Assembly (NCBI GenBank): GCA_018713515.1
Contig: DVOO01000019.1
Coordinates: 1 to 64,000 of the forward strand
DNA from: Candidatus Scatomonas pullistercoris
Lineage (GTDB): Bacteria > Bacillota > Clostridia > Lachnospirales > Lachnospiraceae
DNA length: 64,000 nucleotides
Direction: 5' to 3'
Below are positions 1-7,646 of the stretch, one piece after another; positions within the stretch are counted from its first letter, which is position 1; each line of letters opens with the position of its first letter. The position numbers and the translations under genes were made by a program. The notes under the pieces are model-generated. The model ran no database searches. It saw only the letters and a program-made list of their open reading frames with translations, and was not told the DNA's origin.

Positions 1-47
1 CCTTCCGTCATTTGTACTCGATGAACAGGTTTCTTTTGTTTTGCCAT
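1..47 (-). CDS. IS256-family transposase, N-terminal fragment cut by the window edge
   Basis: Only the first 15 residues are visible, beginning MAKQKKPVHRVQMTE, which matches from memory the N-terminus of IS256-type (mutator) transposases common in Lachnospiraceae. The ATG at 47 is preceded by an AGGAGGG ribosome-binding site at the expected distance. The rest of the gene lies left of position 1. Because so little is seen the family call rests on one short motif, and it cannot be said whether the gene is intact. Confidence 0.6.
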   Translation of the reverse strand, partial: MAKQKKPVHRVQMTE

Positions 48-131
48 AATAAAAGGCCCTCCTATGATTTAGATTTTATCATAGAAGAACCTCTTATATT
101 TACGTATTTACAGAAAAACTTTCACACCGCC
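48..131 (-). mobile_element. Upstream terminal region of the IS256-like element
   Basis: This is the untranslated part between the transposase start and the presumed end of the insertion sequence. Reading the minus strand, a GGCGGTGTGAAAG stretch followed by an AT-rich tract is a plausible terminal inverted repeat. The partner repeat and any target duplication are outside the window, so the exact end (about 120 to 135) is inferred. Confidence 0.4.
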
Positions 132-164
132 CAAAAAGGCGAAGCTCAATTATGAACTTCGCCT
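132..164 (-). terminator. Terminator of the five-gene conjugation/ATPase operon
   Basis: Arms AGGCGAAG (137-144) and CTTCGCCT (157-164) form a hairpin; on the minus strand it is followed directly by TTTTT. It lies 12 bases beyond the stop of the membrane protein gene. The insertion-sequence end begins immediately after it. Confidence 0.75.
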
Positions 165-175
165 ACATTCATTAA

Positions 176-838
176 TTATTTTTGGGGATGTAAATCACAT
201 ACAATGACTGTCTTTACAAATCGTTTTGATTTTGCTCTTGCGGCAATCATACATACGAAATATACTGCCCCCAAATATATTACCGCTTTTTTGTCAAAAG
301 TGATTAACTTCATTGCAAAAGAAAAAATCGTATACAAAAATAGCATCACTCCTATTACAGTTGCCATATCACGACACATTAAGTAATCCCTATGCGCAAC
401 CAAAACTTTTGTTTCTGATTCGTGCTGACGTAATAATTCATGCCACTTACTGTTTTCATACTGGTGGCAAGCCTTTTTTCCTGACGGTAAATTATTATAT
501 ATGTCTTGGTATGCTTCAATAGCCTCTGCCGATGTAAAACGCTCATCTTTAGCATCTGTTTTTATATCACTAAAAATAGTCTCCCCAGGCATTGGAAACC
601 ACCAAAACACAATGTATCTTTTTAATTTACTTGAAATCATACAATCAAACACAGTAACCATAGTATAAATGATGGCAGCAAATAAACCAGAGTTAATAAT
701 TGTAACAAGTAATTTCATATAACTATTTTCTTCCAAGATACCCTCAAAGGTAATCAGTTCATTTAAACATAAAATCACTAAAATGTTTGCTATAACAAGC
801 GTTTTTAATTCTTTTTCTCTATAGTCTTTTATATTCAT
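176..838 (-). CDS. Four-helix membrane protein, last gene of the conjugation operon
   Basis: The 220-aa product has hydrophobic segments at about residues 13-33, 41-67, 158-180 and 186-203, with a soluble stretch of about 90 residues between the two pairs. No enzymatic motif was recognised. The start ATG lies inside the end of the E2-E1-JAB gene (20-base overlap) behind GAAGGGAG, so translation is probably coupled. The 2TM-loop-2TM layout resembles small membrane effectors placed at the end of CBASS-like and SMODS-associated defence operons, which act by damaging the membrane; that role here is inference from layout and position only. It could equally be a membrane anchor for the other four proteins. 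Confidence 0.7.
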   Translation of the reverse strand: MNIKDYREKELKTLVIANILVILCLNELITFEGILEENSYMKLLVTIINSGLFAAIIYTMVTVFDCMISSKLKRYIVFWWFPMPGETIFSDIKTDAKDERFTSAEAIEAYQDIYNNLPSGKKACHQYENSKWHELLRQHESETKVLVAHRDYLMCRDMATVIGVMLFLYTIFSFAMKLITFDKKAVIYLGAVYFVCMIAARAKSKRFVKTVIVCDLHPQK

Positions 839-2987
839 TTTTCTCCCTTCTGATAAGATAATTTCGAGTATTGGAAGGTGATAAAATCGTCATTAAAAAC
901 ACATCTTCAGCAGGATGTGTTTCGCAAAACGTTTTCAAATCTTTCTGACTCGGTGACGCATCGCCTGCAATATGTGTATGCCATTCGCCAATATATCTTA
1001 ACAGACCATTTGTTTTTGTTCGCAATGATTTTAGATATTCTTTTACACCCTTTTTCCCCATCTCAACAGTATTATCTTTTCGTTCATTGTCTTCCGGAAT
1101 AAATGTATCCACTATCGTAACCCGCTTAATCTTTTTTTCAATGCTTCCAATCCAAACACCCGCATTCTCAAGTTTTTCATTGGAATACTTTTGAATTCTT
1201 TGATAAAGAGAAGAACTAATGTGAATAGACCATCCATCTACTTCTTCCAAAAATACCATCGGTTCCATTTCGTAAATGTAAACACCATTATTGGTCAAAT
1301 CATCTCTATCAAAATAATTCACACACACAATTCCATTTTCTGTATCCTGGTATTTATTAATTAAATGTGGCACCATACTTGCATGATTGCTTATTGTTCC
1401 ATCATCCAAAATTGTAGTATCTGAACTACATCCAAATCCGATATGATACCTCATATCTTTAGGTTGTTTATAGTTAAGCCATTGTGAAATAACGGGTTCA
1501 CCTAACGCTTTTCTGTATAAGGATATCTGCATGTCATATATATCAGGATTTCTATTCTTTCCTTCTATTACAGTAAGCCCCATTTTTCCACCAGCATATA
1601 TTTCGCTCCTGATTATAGATGATTTTATCTTGTCAGTTAATATAGACCAAAACATAATTCTTCTTGAAGCAGTGCAATCAATAACAAGACCTTCTGGCAA
1701 ACTATCAACATAAAAAATATTTTCAGTATGGCTTGTACTCTTATTACCAGAGAACATACAATCCATCTCTATTTTCATTACCTCTGCCTTTGGAAAACCC
1801 ACTGCATAATTGCAGTTTTCATAATGTCTCACTAAATTATGTGGCAAAATAACATCCTCATCATAAAAATGTTGTTCTGTATATCCCATGCGAGCCAAAT
1901 TCATTGATACTTTAGATCCCAACGCACCACAGCCAAGCATAATAACTGGTTTCTTTGAAATATTTTCTGTACCTGATAATCTTTCTGCCATTGCATTGTT
2001 TAAAGCTTGTATTGGCACAACTTTCTTAATAGAACAGTTTTCAATATTTGGAGAAGATTTCAAATCATACGACAATAGTACCACTATAAATTCATACTCA
2101 GAAAAACCACCAAGAACTTGCATTGGACGTTTCACTGCAAGAACAACTAAGATATTTTTTAGTGAATCAATTTTGTGGGATTCATAGTATCTTCTTGAGA
2201 TTTTTCGAATTCCATGTTGAATTCTACATTCACACGGAAAAATTTTCAAATCTTTCTCAGTACAAAGAGCCTGACTGATGAAATCATGAACTACATTTTC
2301 TCTATCAAATGCAAATATACATGGCAGGATATCATCACTTAACTCTTTTGAATATTCTTGATTCAAAATCTGAAAATATCTGTTCGCTTTTTGTTTCATT
2401 TGTAATATTTGAGCACCATGAGTAGTTCCATACGTTGAAATTATCTTGCATAAATAATCAAAATCCATTTCTGCAAATCCTGCTGTATTCTCATATCGAA
2501 CAGTTTCAAATCCATCACCATTCATAAGTTCTCCATTAATTAAATCAGAAAACCAATCATTCACACGATCACAAAACGCCCTAGGACCATTCTGAAAAAA
2601 CCATTCGTTAACATCCCCTCTATATAAACAAGGATTCAATAGATGAATATTGCTATTTGCAATGCCAAGATTTAGATGTGGAATTCGGCTGGTAGGAAAG
2701 TCATTCCTTACAAATAAAACCGCTGGTGCAAAGAATGGATAGTCCGATTTGACAAAAATTAATATTTCTTCATCAGAACGAACATCCAATTCTTTATATA
2801 CTCCGTTAGTGGGGAGTGAAAGTTCCAATCTGCAATGAATAAATAGTCCATCAGAAAGCGAACTCTCATAAAGTCCCAATCTCTCCATACTATAATTTTC
2901 ATCTATGGCCGATATCAACGGCATATATTTTTCACAACAAGTTTCCAATTTAAGAAATTCATAACGTTCAAAAATTGTACCCGGCAT
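819..2987 (-). CDS. Fused E2-E1-JAB ubiquitin-like conjugation protein
   Basis: The 722-aa product joins three modules. An E2-like domain lies at about 50-155, with candidate catalytic Cys120 in an NPCLYRG context. A ThiF/E1 adenylating domain follows, with the nucleotide-binding GCGALGS at 352-358 and a downstream NLVRHYE. A C-terminal JAB/JAMM metallopeptidase has HTHIAGDASPSQKD at 670-683, exactly the H-x-H-x7-S-x2-D zinc motif, with a plausible upstream Glu in LENAG. Type II CBASS uses the same activities as separate proteins (Cap2 = E2-E1, Cap3 = JAB) to attach and release a CD-NTase. The frame can open at TTG 3047, but ATG 2987 follows GGTGGAG and sits one base after the stop of the upstream gene, so it is preferred. 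No separate ubiquitin-like protein and no CD-NTase is visible nearby. Confidence 0.9.
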   Translation of the reverse strand: MPGTIFERYEFLKLETCCEKYMPLISAIDENYSMERLGLYESSLSDGLFIHCRLELSLPTNGVYKELDVRSDEEILIFVKSDYPFFAPAVLFVRNDFPTSRIPHLNLGIANSNIHLLNPCLYRGDVNEWFFQNGPRAFCDRVNDWFSDLINGELMNGDGFETVRYENTAGFAEMDFDYLCKIISTYGTTHGAQILQMKQKANRYFQILNQEYSKELSDDILPCIFAFDRENVVHDFISQALCTEKDLKIFPCECRIQHGIRKISRRYYESHKIDSLKNILVVLAVKRPMQVLGGFSEYEFIVVLLSYDLKSSPNIENCSIKKVVPIQALNNAMAERLSGTENISKKPVIMLGCGALGSKVSMNLARMGYTEQHFYDEDVILPHNLVRHYENCNYAVGFPKAEVMKIEMDCMFSGNKSTSHTENIFYVDSLPEGLVIDCTASRRIMFWSILTDKIKSSIIRSEIYAGGKMGLTVIEGKNRNPDIYDMQISLYRKALGEPVISQWLNYKQPKDMRYHIGFGCSSDTTILDDGTISNHASMVPHLINKYQDTENGIVCVNYFDRDDLTNNGVYIYEMEPMVFLEEVDGWSIHISSSLYQRIQKYSNEKLENAGVWIGSIEKKIKRVTIVDTFIPEDNERKDNTVEMGKKGVKEYLKSLRTKTNGLLRYIGEWHTHIAGDASPSQKDLKTFCETHPAEDVFLMTILSPSNTRNYLIRREKNEYKRL

Positions 2988-2988
2988 A

Positions 2989-4068
2989 CTATTCTCCACC
3001 ATAAGATTTTTGTGTAAAGGAATTGTATTGACTTGTTGCTGTTGCAATAGATTTTATTGAAAATCCCTGACCAGTAATTTTAAATATTAATGGTTTTGGA
3101 TCATCAGCATTTGGATATTCTGCTGTACATTTAAATCTATCTTGCTTTTTCAGGTGCTTAATATAGACATTTTTAGCTCTGTAACTCGGTGGATTGTCAC
3201 CATCACGTTTAATGACCTTGCTCGAAGAAACCACATATGCATTTTCTTTAGATTTTTCAAGAAATTCTTCAATAACAGAGTTTGCTTTTCCTGTGTGAGT
3301 ATCTTCAGAACTAACTGCATGCCAGGAGCAATGGTGTGGTGCTAATAATAAATCAAAAGTCATGTCTGGATTTAGTTCAATAACTTCTTTCCAGTTCTCA
3401 CACTTGAGATCTCCACCGATAATTGCAACATATGTACCACCATTAATCTCAAAAGTAATTTTAAAAGAGGCGGTACAATCGTTCACGTCAGACTCTTCCT
3501 CATCGTTTGCTTTCTTCACCGGTCTTAATACAAATATTTCTGCGCCATAATCCGTATTTCCATTTATATCAGAAATCGTTTCTCCTGCTGGAACAATAGC
3601 ATCTGCGTAGTCTTTTAATTCCTTACTATATCCAACAATTTTAATACGATTTCCTGGCGTATCTGCTTCATCAGTACCTAACAAGTCAAGTCTTCTTTGT
3701 GCTTCTTCTCTAATGGCATCCGCATCGTCATTGTAATGAGTCTCATCCATCATAAGTTTTGCTGGTACATACAATTCATCAATTCTGATTTTATCATCGT
3801 CAGAATCTTCTGGAGCACACAAATTAAAGTAATCTCTAATTCCACGACAATGATCATTATCTGAGTGCGTCAAGAAAAATGCATCCAAATAAATTTGACC
3901 ATCATCAATCGGCAGATTATCTTGCAAGTATTCATTGCAATCATAAGTTGTATCATCATTCTCTGCATTTCTGATGTTACAATCTATCATGATGTATTTA
4001 TTTGTCTTTGTTTGAATCAGTGTCATATCCCCATTACCTACAGGGAAAAATGTCATATAATTAGCCAT
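2989..4068 (-). CDS. ComEC-like metallo-beta-lactamase-fold hydrolase
   Basis: The 359-aa protein has the metal-binding motif THSDNDHCRG near residue 73, as in the ComEC-type branch of the metallo-beta-lactamase fold, and a later APHHCSW motif that fits a further metal ligand. There is no signal peptide or membrane segment, so it is probably a soluble hydrolase or nuclease; the substrate is unknown. ATG 4068 is chosen because AAAGGGTG precedes it and it lies 4 bases after the rloB-like stop; an ATG at 4113 would overlap that gene. The protein ends in a Ser/Thr/Gln-rich, probably flexible tail closing with SYGGE, a Gly-Gly near the C-terminus that could be a target of the adjacent E2-E1-JAB protein (inference). 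MBL-fold genes beside E2-E1-JAB fusions are known from comparative surveys of prokaryotic ubiquitin-like systems. Confidence 0.85.
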   Translation of the reverse strand: MANYMTFFPVGNGDMTLIQTKTNKYIMIDCNIRNAENDDTTYDCNEYLQDNLPIDDGQIYLDAFFLTHSDNDHCRGIRDYFNLCAPEDSDDDKIRIDELYVPAKLMMDETHYNDDADAIREEAQRRLDLLGTDEADTPGNRIKIVGYSKELKDYADAIVPAGETISDINGNTDYGAEIFVLRPVKKANDEEESDVNDCTASFKITFEINGGTYVAIIGGDLKCENWKEVIELNPDMTFDLLLAPHHCSWHAVSSEDTHTGKANSVIEEFLEKSKENAYVVSSSKVIKRDGDNPPSYRAKNVYIKHLKKQDRFKCTAEYPNADDPKPLIFKITGQGFSIKSIATATSQYNSFTQKSYGGE

Positions 4069-4072
4069 ATAA

Positions 4073-4720
4073 TCACCCTTTAACCTTTCTTCTAATTTCA
4101 CCCACCAGCTCATGCACTGTTGTTGCCGGACACATATGTGATGGAACCATTTTACCTTCTCTCAGACACTGCTCATATTTCTGAGCAGCAATCTGAAGCG
4201 CCTTATCTTCATCTCCGTTTTCACAGAGTCTTTTGTACATATCAGAATCAGCTTTTGAATAGTCTTGACCAGTTTTTACTTTATACAATTCACCGAATCT
4301 TGAGCAACAAATCCAAGATTCCTGTATCGCCGGCATATTACCAAAATAGGCAAACATCCAGATTTCAAAACACGGATTGGACCAACCCACGTTAATTCCA
4401 GCTTTCTCTGCATCCTTGATAATCTGATCAAAATTTGGAACCTGATCACGATCGAAGACAATCCATGGTATACGGTATTGTGCTTCATAAGCTGTCATCT
4501 CAAGACATTTCTCAATCATATTCTGTGTTTTTGTTTCCACAACCTTAATAACAAGTTTTTTCTTTACGTCTTCCGGAAGACTGTCGTGTAACCCATTAAA
4601 AAAACAACGTTCAGTAGCCTCTGTGTCGGTCACGACAAGATAGTACCCCATTTCTGGGATACGATATACTGCACGCCGTTCTCTTGTTTTTCTATTACCT
4701 GTTCTATCTTTACGTGCCAT
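4073..4720 (-). CDS. RloB-like (TOPRIM-related) protein, AbiLii-type partner of the ATPase
   Basis: The 215-aa protein shows the pattern of RloB/AbiLii proteins: a basic N-terminus, a TDTEATERCFF segment near residue 33 with the conserved acidic residue, FDRD near residue 89, and NPCFEIWMF near 117. RloB-type proteins are related to TOPRIM nucleases and are encoded next to ABC-type ATPases in anti-phage modules such as AbiL; the AriA/AriB pair of PARIS is analogous. Its start follows AAGGAGGG lying in the last codons of the ATPase gene, three bases after that stop. The C-terminus ends in Gly (RRKVKG). The nuclease or other effector role is from the family and has not been shown for this protein. 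Confidence 0.82.
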   Translation of the reverse strand: MARKDRTGNRKTRERRAVYRIPEMGYYLVVTDTEATERCFFNGLHDSLPEDVKKKLVIKVVETKTQNMIEKCLEMTAYEAQYRIPWIVFDRDQVPNFDQIIKDAEKAGINVGWSNPCFEIWMFAYFGNMPAIQESWICCSRFGELYKVKTGQDYSKADSDMYKRLCENGDEDKALQIAAQKYEQCLREGKMVPSHMCPATTVHELVGEIRRKVKG

Positions 4721-4723
4721 AAG

Positions 4724-5977
4724 CTAACCCTCCTTAAAAAAATCGATTGTCTTTAAGGAGGGAATAGCTCCATATTTTCCTAACAGATAGTTTTTTTCAT
4801 AACTTTCGTCCTTACGGATACGGGAACCATCCTCGTCGATAAAATCAGCCAAGGAATATAATACAGATAATCCCATATCATCTTTTTCTGTAAACCAAAT
4901 TTCATCACGACGTAACAGCTGATTAGATAACTGCCATGTGTCATGCGTTGTAAATACGAGCTGTGCATGATTTATATTGATTTCTGGGTTAAGAAAAGTA
5001 AGAATGAAGTTGCGAACAAGAAGTGGGTGTAATCGAGCATTTAACTCGTCGATAAAGAATACCCCACCATTTTGCAATACATCCTGTAATTCCGGATAGA
5101 GTGCAAACATTTTTAAAGTACCTGCTGATTCATGAGCAAGTGGAATTTTTGCCATGTCTTCAGATCCGATTTTTTTATGAAGTGCATCTATCAGATATTT
5201 TTCTTCTTTAGAATCTTCTTGGGCAGGAAGTTTTGTAACTTCAAATCCTTTTATTGTTTCGTCAAAAGAAGAGAAGTATTTTACAACGTTTGCTCTGATT
5301 TTTTCATCATCAATAAATCCCGCAGGAAGAACACGAGACATAAAGAAATTAGTAACAGCATCTCCAAAATCTGCAAATTCATTATTCAAAAACCAGTCCC
5401 TTACAAGTTTACATTTAGTAACTTTTAATTTTGCTCCTAATGAAACAATCAGAACTTCTTTCTCTAATGCAATTTCAATATTTTCTCTGCTTGTTTTTGG
5501 AATACCTGCAAGATCCAACGTTTCCTCATCTCTGTAAAAAATAGTAGAATATTTGCGAGCTGTTTTTGCCTTGTAATTTAACCATTCTTCTGTAACGCCA
5601 GTTTGCCCAATACAAAATCCGTAATTATAACATTTTTCAGTTTTGTCACCTGGTACGGTAAAATAAACTTCAAAACTTGTATCTGCTGTTTCAGAAGAAA
5701 CGTCAAAAAGAAATGGAAGTGGTCTGACATCATCGAAATCTTCTTCATCTCCATATTTGAAAGAGTTCACTACATACTCGCTCATATATTCAAATGCACC
5801 GTAAACATTAGATTTTCCACTTGCATTCGCACCATATACAGCAGCTACAGGCAATATTTTTTCGTTACCCACGGATATAACACGATTTGAAAATTCTGTC
5901 ATTTTTGCTGCGGATAAATCCAGCGTAGCCTCATCACGAAATGATTTGAAATTTTTAAAATTAAATTGTATCAACAT
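4724..5977 (-). CDS. ABC-type AAA ATPase, RloA/AbiLi-like
   Basis: The 417-aa protein has a Walker A GANASGKS at 49-56, an ESAGTLKM signature-like segment, Walker B with FFIDE ending near 311, and an H-loop THD near 344. This is the arrangement of SMC/ABC-type ATPases in AbiLi, PARIS AriA and other phage-defence pairs, where the ATPase senses infection and controls its nuclease or toxin partner. It is the first gene of the five-gene operon. An ATG at 5998 lies at the predicted transcription start; the ATG at 5977 follows AAAGGAAGGG and is the better start. The protein ends in FFKEG, so it too has a C-terminal Gly. Confidence 0.87.
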   Translation of the reverse strand: MLIQFNFKNFKSFRDEATLDLSAAKMTEFSNRVISVGNEKILPVAAVYGANASGKSNVYGAFEYMSEYVVNSFKYGDEEDFDDVRPLPFLFDVSSETADTSFEVYFTVPGDKTEKCYNYGFCIGQTGVTEEWLNYKAKTARKYSTIFYRDEETLDLAGIPKTSRENIEIALEKEVLIVSLGAKLKVTKCKLVRDWFLNNEFADFGDAVTNFFMSRVLPAGFIDDEKIRANVVKYFSSFDETIKGFEVTKLPAQEDSKEEKYLIDALHKKIGSEDMAKIPLAHESAGTLKMFALYPELQDVLQNGGVFFIDELNARLHPLLVRNFILTFLNPEININHAQLVFTTHDTWQLSNQLLRRDEIWFTEKDDMGLSVLYSLADFIDEDGSRIRKDESYEKNYLLGKYGAIPSLKTIDFFKEG

Positions 5978-6003
5978 AGTTTTAACCCTTCCTTTCATAA
6001 TCT

Positions 6004-6031
6004 ATTATATCCATTTAAAGCAAAAAATCAA
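6004..6031 (-). promoter_or_regulatory. Promoter of the five-gene operon
   Basis: TTGATT at 6026-6031 and a perfect TATAAT at 6004-6009 (minus strand) with a 16-base spacer. It is the only clear promoter for the operon; downstream genes are separated by 1 to 4 bases or overlap. Its -35 lies inside the terminator hairpin of the upstream glycosyltransferase gene. Confidence 0.7.
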
Positions 6032-6071
6032 CACTCAAATTCGATTTTTTCTCATTTGAGCGTTGATTTTT
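6022..6071 (-). terminator. Terminator after the glycosyltransferase gene, overlapping the next promoter
   Basis: Two arms of about 18 bases (6022-6039 and 6054-6071; core AATCAACGCTCAAAT) pair with a single wobble or mismatch, and the minus-strand 3' arm ends in TTTTTT. The hairpin begins 3 bases after the glycosyltransferase stop and contains the -35 of the five-gene operon promoter, isolating the two units. Confidence 0.75.
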
Positions 6072-6073
6072 AT

Positions 6074-7246
6074 TCATTCGCACATCTTTTCAATTTTATC
6101 TGCAGCACCTTTTGCACCAGTACATTTACGGAATCCCTGAGAAATCTTTGACGCATGTTCATAATAAGATTTTGTATTTAGTACCTTTTCAATTGTCACC
6201 CTAATAGATTTTGCATTTATATTCTTCAACCTGACACCCGCACCAAGTTGTTCTACTCTTGTAGCCACGCCGTCTTGTTCAGATGTTTGCGGAAACATCA
6301 CGAGTGGAACCTTATAATATAAACTTTCATTGACACTGTTCATACCACAGTGGGTAAGGAATACATCCGCCTGACTTAATACAGCTATCTGATCTACAAA
6401 CCTCGAAATCGTAATATTATCCGGTATAGCACCTAAGTCTTCAACATTTATCAAATTGCCAACTGACATAATAACCTGATACTTTGTATTGGCAAATGCT
6501 TCTATACATTTTTTGTAAAACTTTACGGAATCATTAATGACTGTTCCCATTGATATATAAATTAATTTATCCGACTTCTTCTCAATCACATTTTCAACAG
6601 GTCGTATTGATGGTCCTACAAAAACATATTTATCCGAAAATGTTTTGGAACATGGTTGAAATTCTGGAGATGTATATACAATCGTATCTATATTGTTGTC
6701 ATTTTGAATAATATCGAGAATGCTTTTTACAGGATAACCTTTATCTTGTAAACGTTTGATGTTTTTATTGATTTTCGACATTGAGAAGATCATACCAAAT
6801 ATTTGTCCTGGACTTTGCTTCATTATCTTTGCTGAATGCTGATTGAAAGCAAAGGTTGTCGTTGAAGATACAAACGGAATCCCAAGTTTTAGTGCCACAG
6901 CTTTTCCCCATACAGCCATGGAATCCGCAACGATACAATCTGGATTTAATTCTTTCATATGTTCGCACACCGCATCATCCAAAGCTAATGTAGTATCAAC
7001 CAATATCTGCGTTGAAAAAGCCAAATCTTTTCCTATTCGGGCTCCGTCTTTCGCATCTAATCGCTGTTCCTGATCGTATTCATCACAAGATACAAAAACA
7101 GCACCTGTGGATTCGATTTTGTCACGCATCATATTGTAGGAGTAATAAAAAACCTGATGCCCTCTACTGATTAATTCACGCACAACTCCTAACGTCGGAT
7201 TTGTATGCCCATGCGCTGGGATACAAAAGAAAACGATTTTACTCAT
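6074..7246 (-). CDS. MGT-type (family 1) glycosyltransferase
   Basis: The 390-aa protein begins with the typical N-terminal Rossmann segment (PAHGHTNPT near residue 10) of macrolide-type UDP-glycosyltransferases. It has the C-terminal nucleotide-sugar site LTHCGMNSVNES near 305 and PQTSEQDG shortly after. Family members transfer a sugar from a UDP- or dTDP-sugar to small lipophilic acceptors, often inactivating macrolides or other compounds. It has no signal peptide. It is the second gene behind an AbrB-like regulator, 16 bases downstream. Substrate is unknown; a role in antibiotic inactivation is only a family-based possibility. Confidence 0.88.
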   Translation of the reverse strand: MSKIVFFCIPAHGHTNPTLGVVRELISRGHQVFYYSYNMMRDKIESTGAVFVSCDEYDQEQRLDAKDGARIGKDLAFSTQILVDTTLALDDAVCEHMKELNPDCIVADSMAVWGKAVALKLGIPFVSSTTTFAFNQHSAKIMKQSPGQIFGMIFSMSKINKNIKRLQDKGYPVKSILDIIQNDNNIDTIVYTSPEFQPCSKTFSDKYVFVGPSIRPVENVIEKKSDKLIYISMGTVINDSVKFYKKCIEAFANTKYQVIMSVGNLINVEDLGAIPDNITISRFVDQIAVLSQADVFLTHCGMNSVNESLYYKVPLVMFPQTSEQDGVATRVEQLGAGVRLKNINAKSIRVTIEKVLNTKSYYEHASKISQGFRKCTGAKGAADKIEKMCE

Positions 7247-7262
7247 AGAATCTCACCATCCT

Positions 7263-7472
7263 TTAGGAATCCATTTCTGAAAAAATCCTTACAATATATT
7301 CTTTTTGCATTTCCTTTGGTAAGATTGCCAAGCCTCTTTTTTCATCACCTAAAACTAAAATTTCCATTCCCGGCTGAAGATCAAATAAATTTCTTGCTTC
7401 TTTCGGGATAACAAATTGACCTTTTTCTCCAATTTTAACCATCCATGCATATTTTCCGTTATTAACTTCCAT
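7263..7472 (-). CDS. AbrB/SpoVT-type small DNA-binding regulator
   Basis: The 69-aa protein carries a swapped-hairpin AbrB domain: MVKIGEKGQFVIPKEARNLF near residues 11-30, then PGMEILVLGDEKRGLAILP. Such proteins bind DNA as dimers, as global regulators or as antitoxins. The gene leads the operon with the glycosyltransferase and has a good GGAGG-containing site. A short palindrome overlaps the -10 of its own promoter, suggesting autoregulation. There is no adjacent toxin gene, so regulator is more likely than antitoxin. Confidence 0.85.
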   Translation of the reverse strand: MEVNNGKYAWMVKIGEKGQFVIPKEARNLFDLQPGMEILVLGDEKRGLAILPKEMQKEYIVRIFSEMDS

Positions 7473-7486
7473 AAGCGCCTCCTAAA

Positions 7487-7533
7487 GTATGATTTATATG
7501 AACAATCATACTTCCATCATTCAAAAAAGTCAA
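7487..7533 (-). promoter_or_regulatory. Promoter and operator-like palindrome of the AbrB-glycosyltransferase operon
   Basis: On the minus strand TTGACT (7528-7533) and TATGAT (7505-7510) are separated by 17 bases. Perfect inverted arms GTATGAT (7487-7493) and ATCATAC (7505-7511) sit over the -10 and transcription start, where a bound regulator would block initiation. The AbrB-like protein is the obvious candidate to bind it. Confidence 0.7.
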
Positions 7534-7549
7534 TATACAATGTTTTTTC

Positions 7550-7576
7550 AAAAAAAGGAGTCCAATCATGAACTCC
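7550..7576 (-). terminator. Terminator of the GNAT-XRE-exonuclease operon
   Basis: Eight paired bases (arms GGAGTTCA and TGGACTCC, 7557-7576, one G-U) with a four-base loop, followed on the minus strand by a T tract. It lies about 70 bases after the exonuclease stop. Confidence 0.75.
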
Positions 7577-7646
7577 TATGGGCTATGGGCATCTCAAGAT
7601 TCCATAGCACAACCATATCGAATTAAAACGTATTTGCAACAACAGT

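Noticed and set aside
819-4068. Reading the E2-E1-JAB/MBL genes as type II CBASS
   Set aside because: No CD-NTase gene is present in or near the operon, and the E2-E1 and JAB parts are fused.
4073-5977. Reading the ATPase-RloB pair as PARIS (AriA-AriB)
   Set aside because: The layout is similar, but the second protein carries RloB/AbiLii-type motifs rather than the DUF4435 pattern, so AbiL/RloAB-like is the better label.
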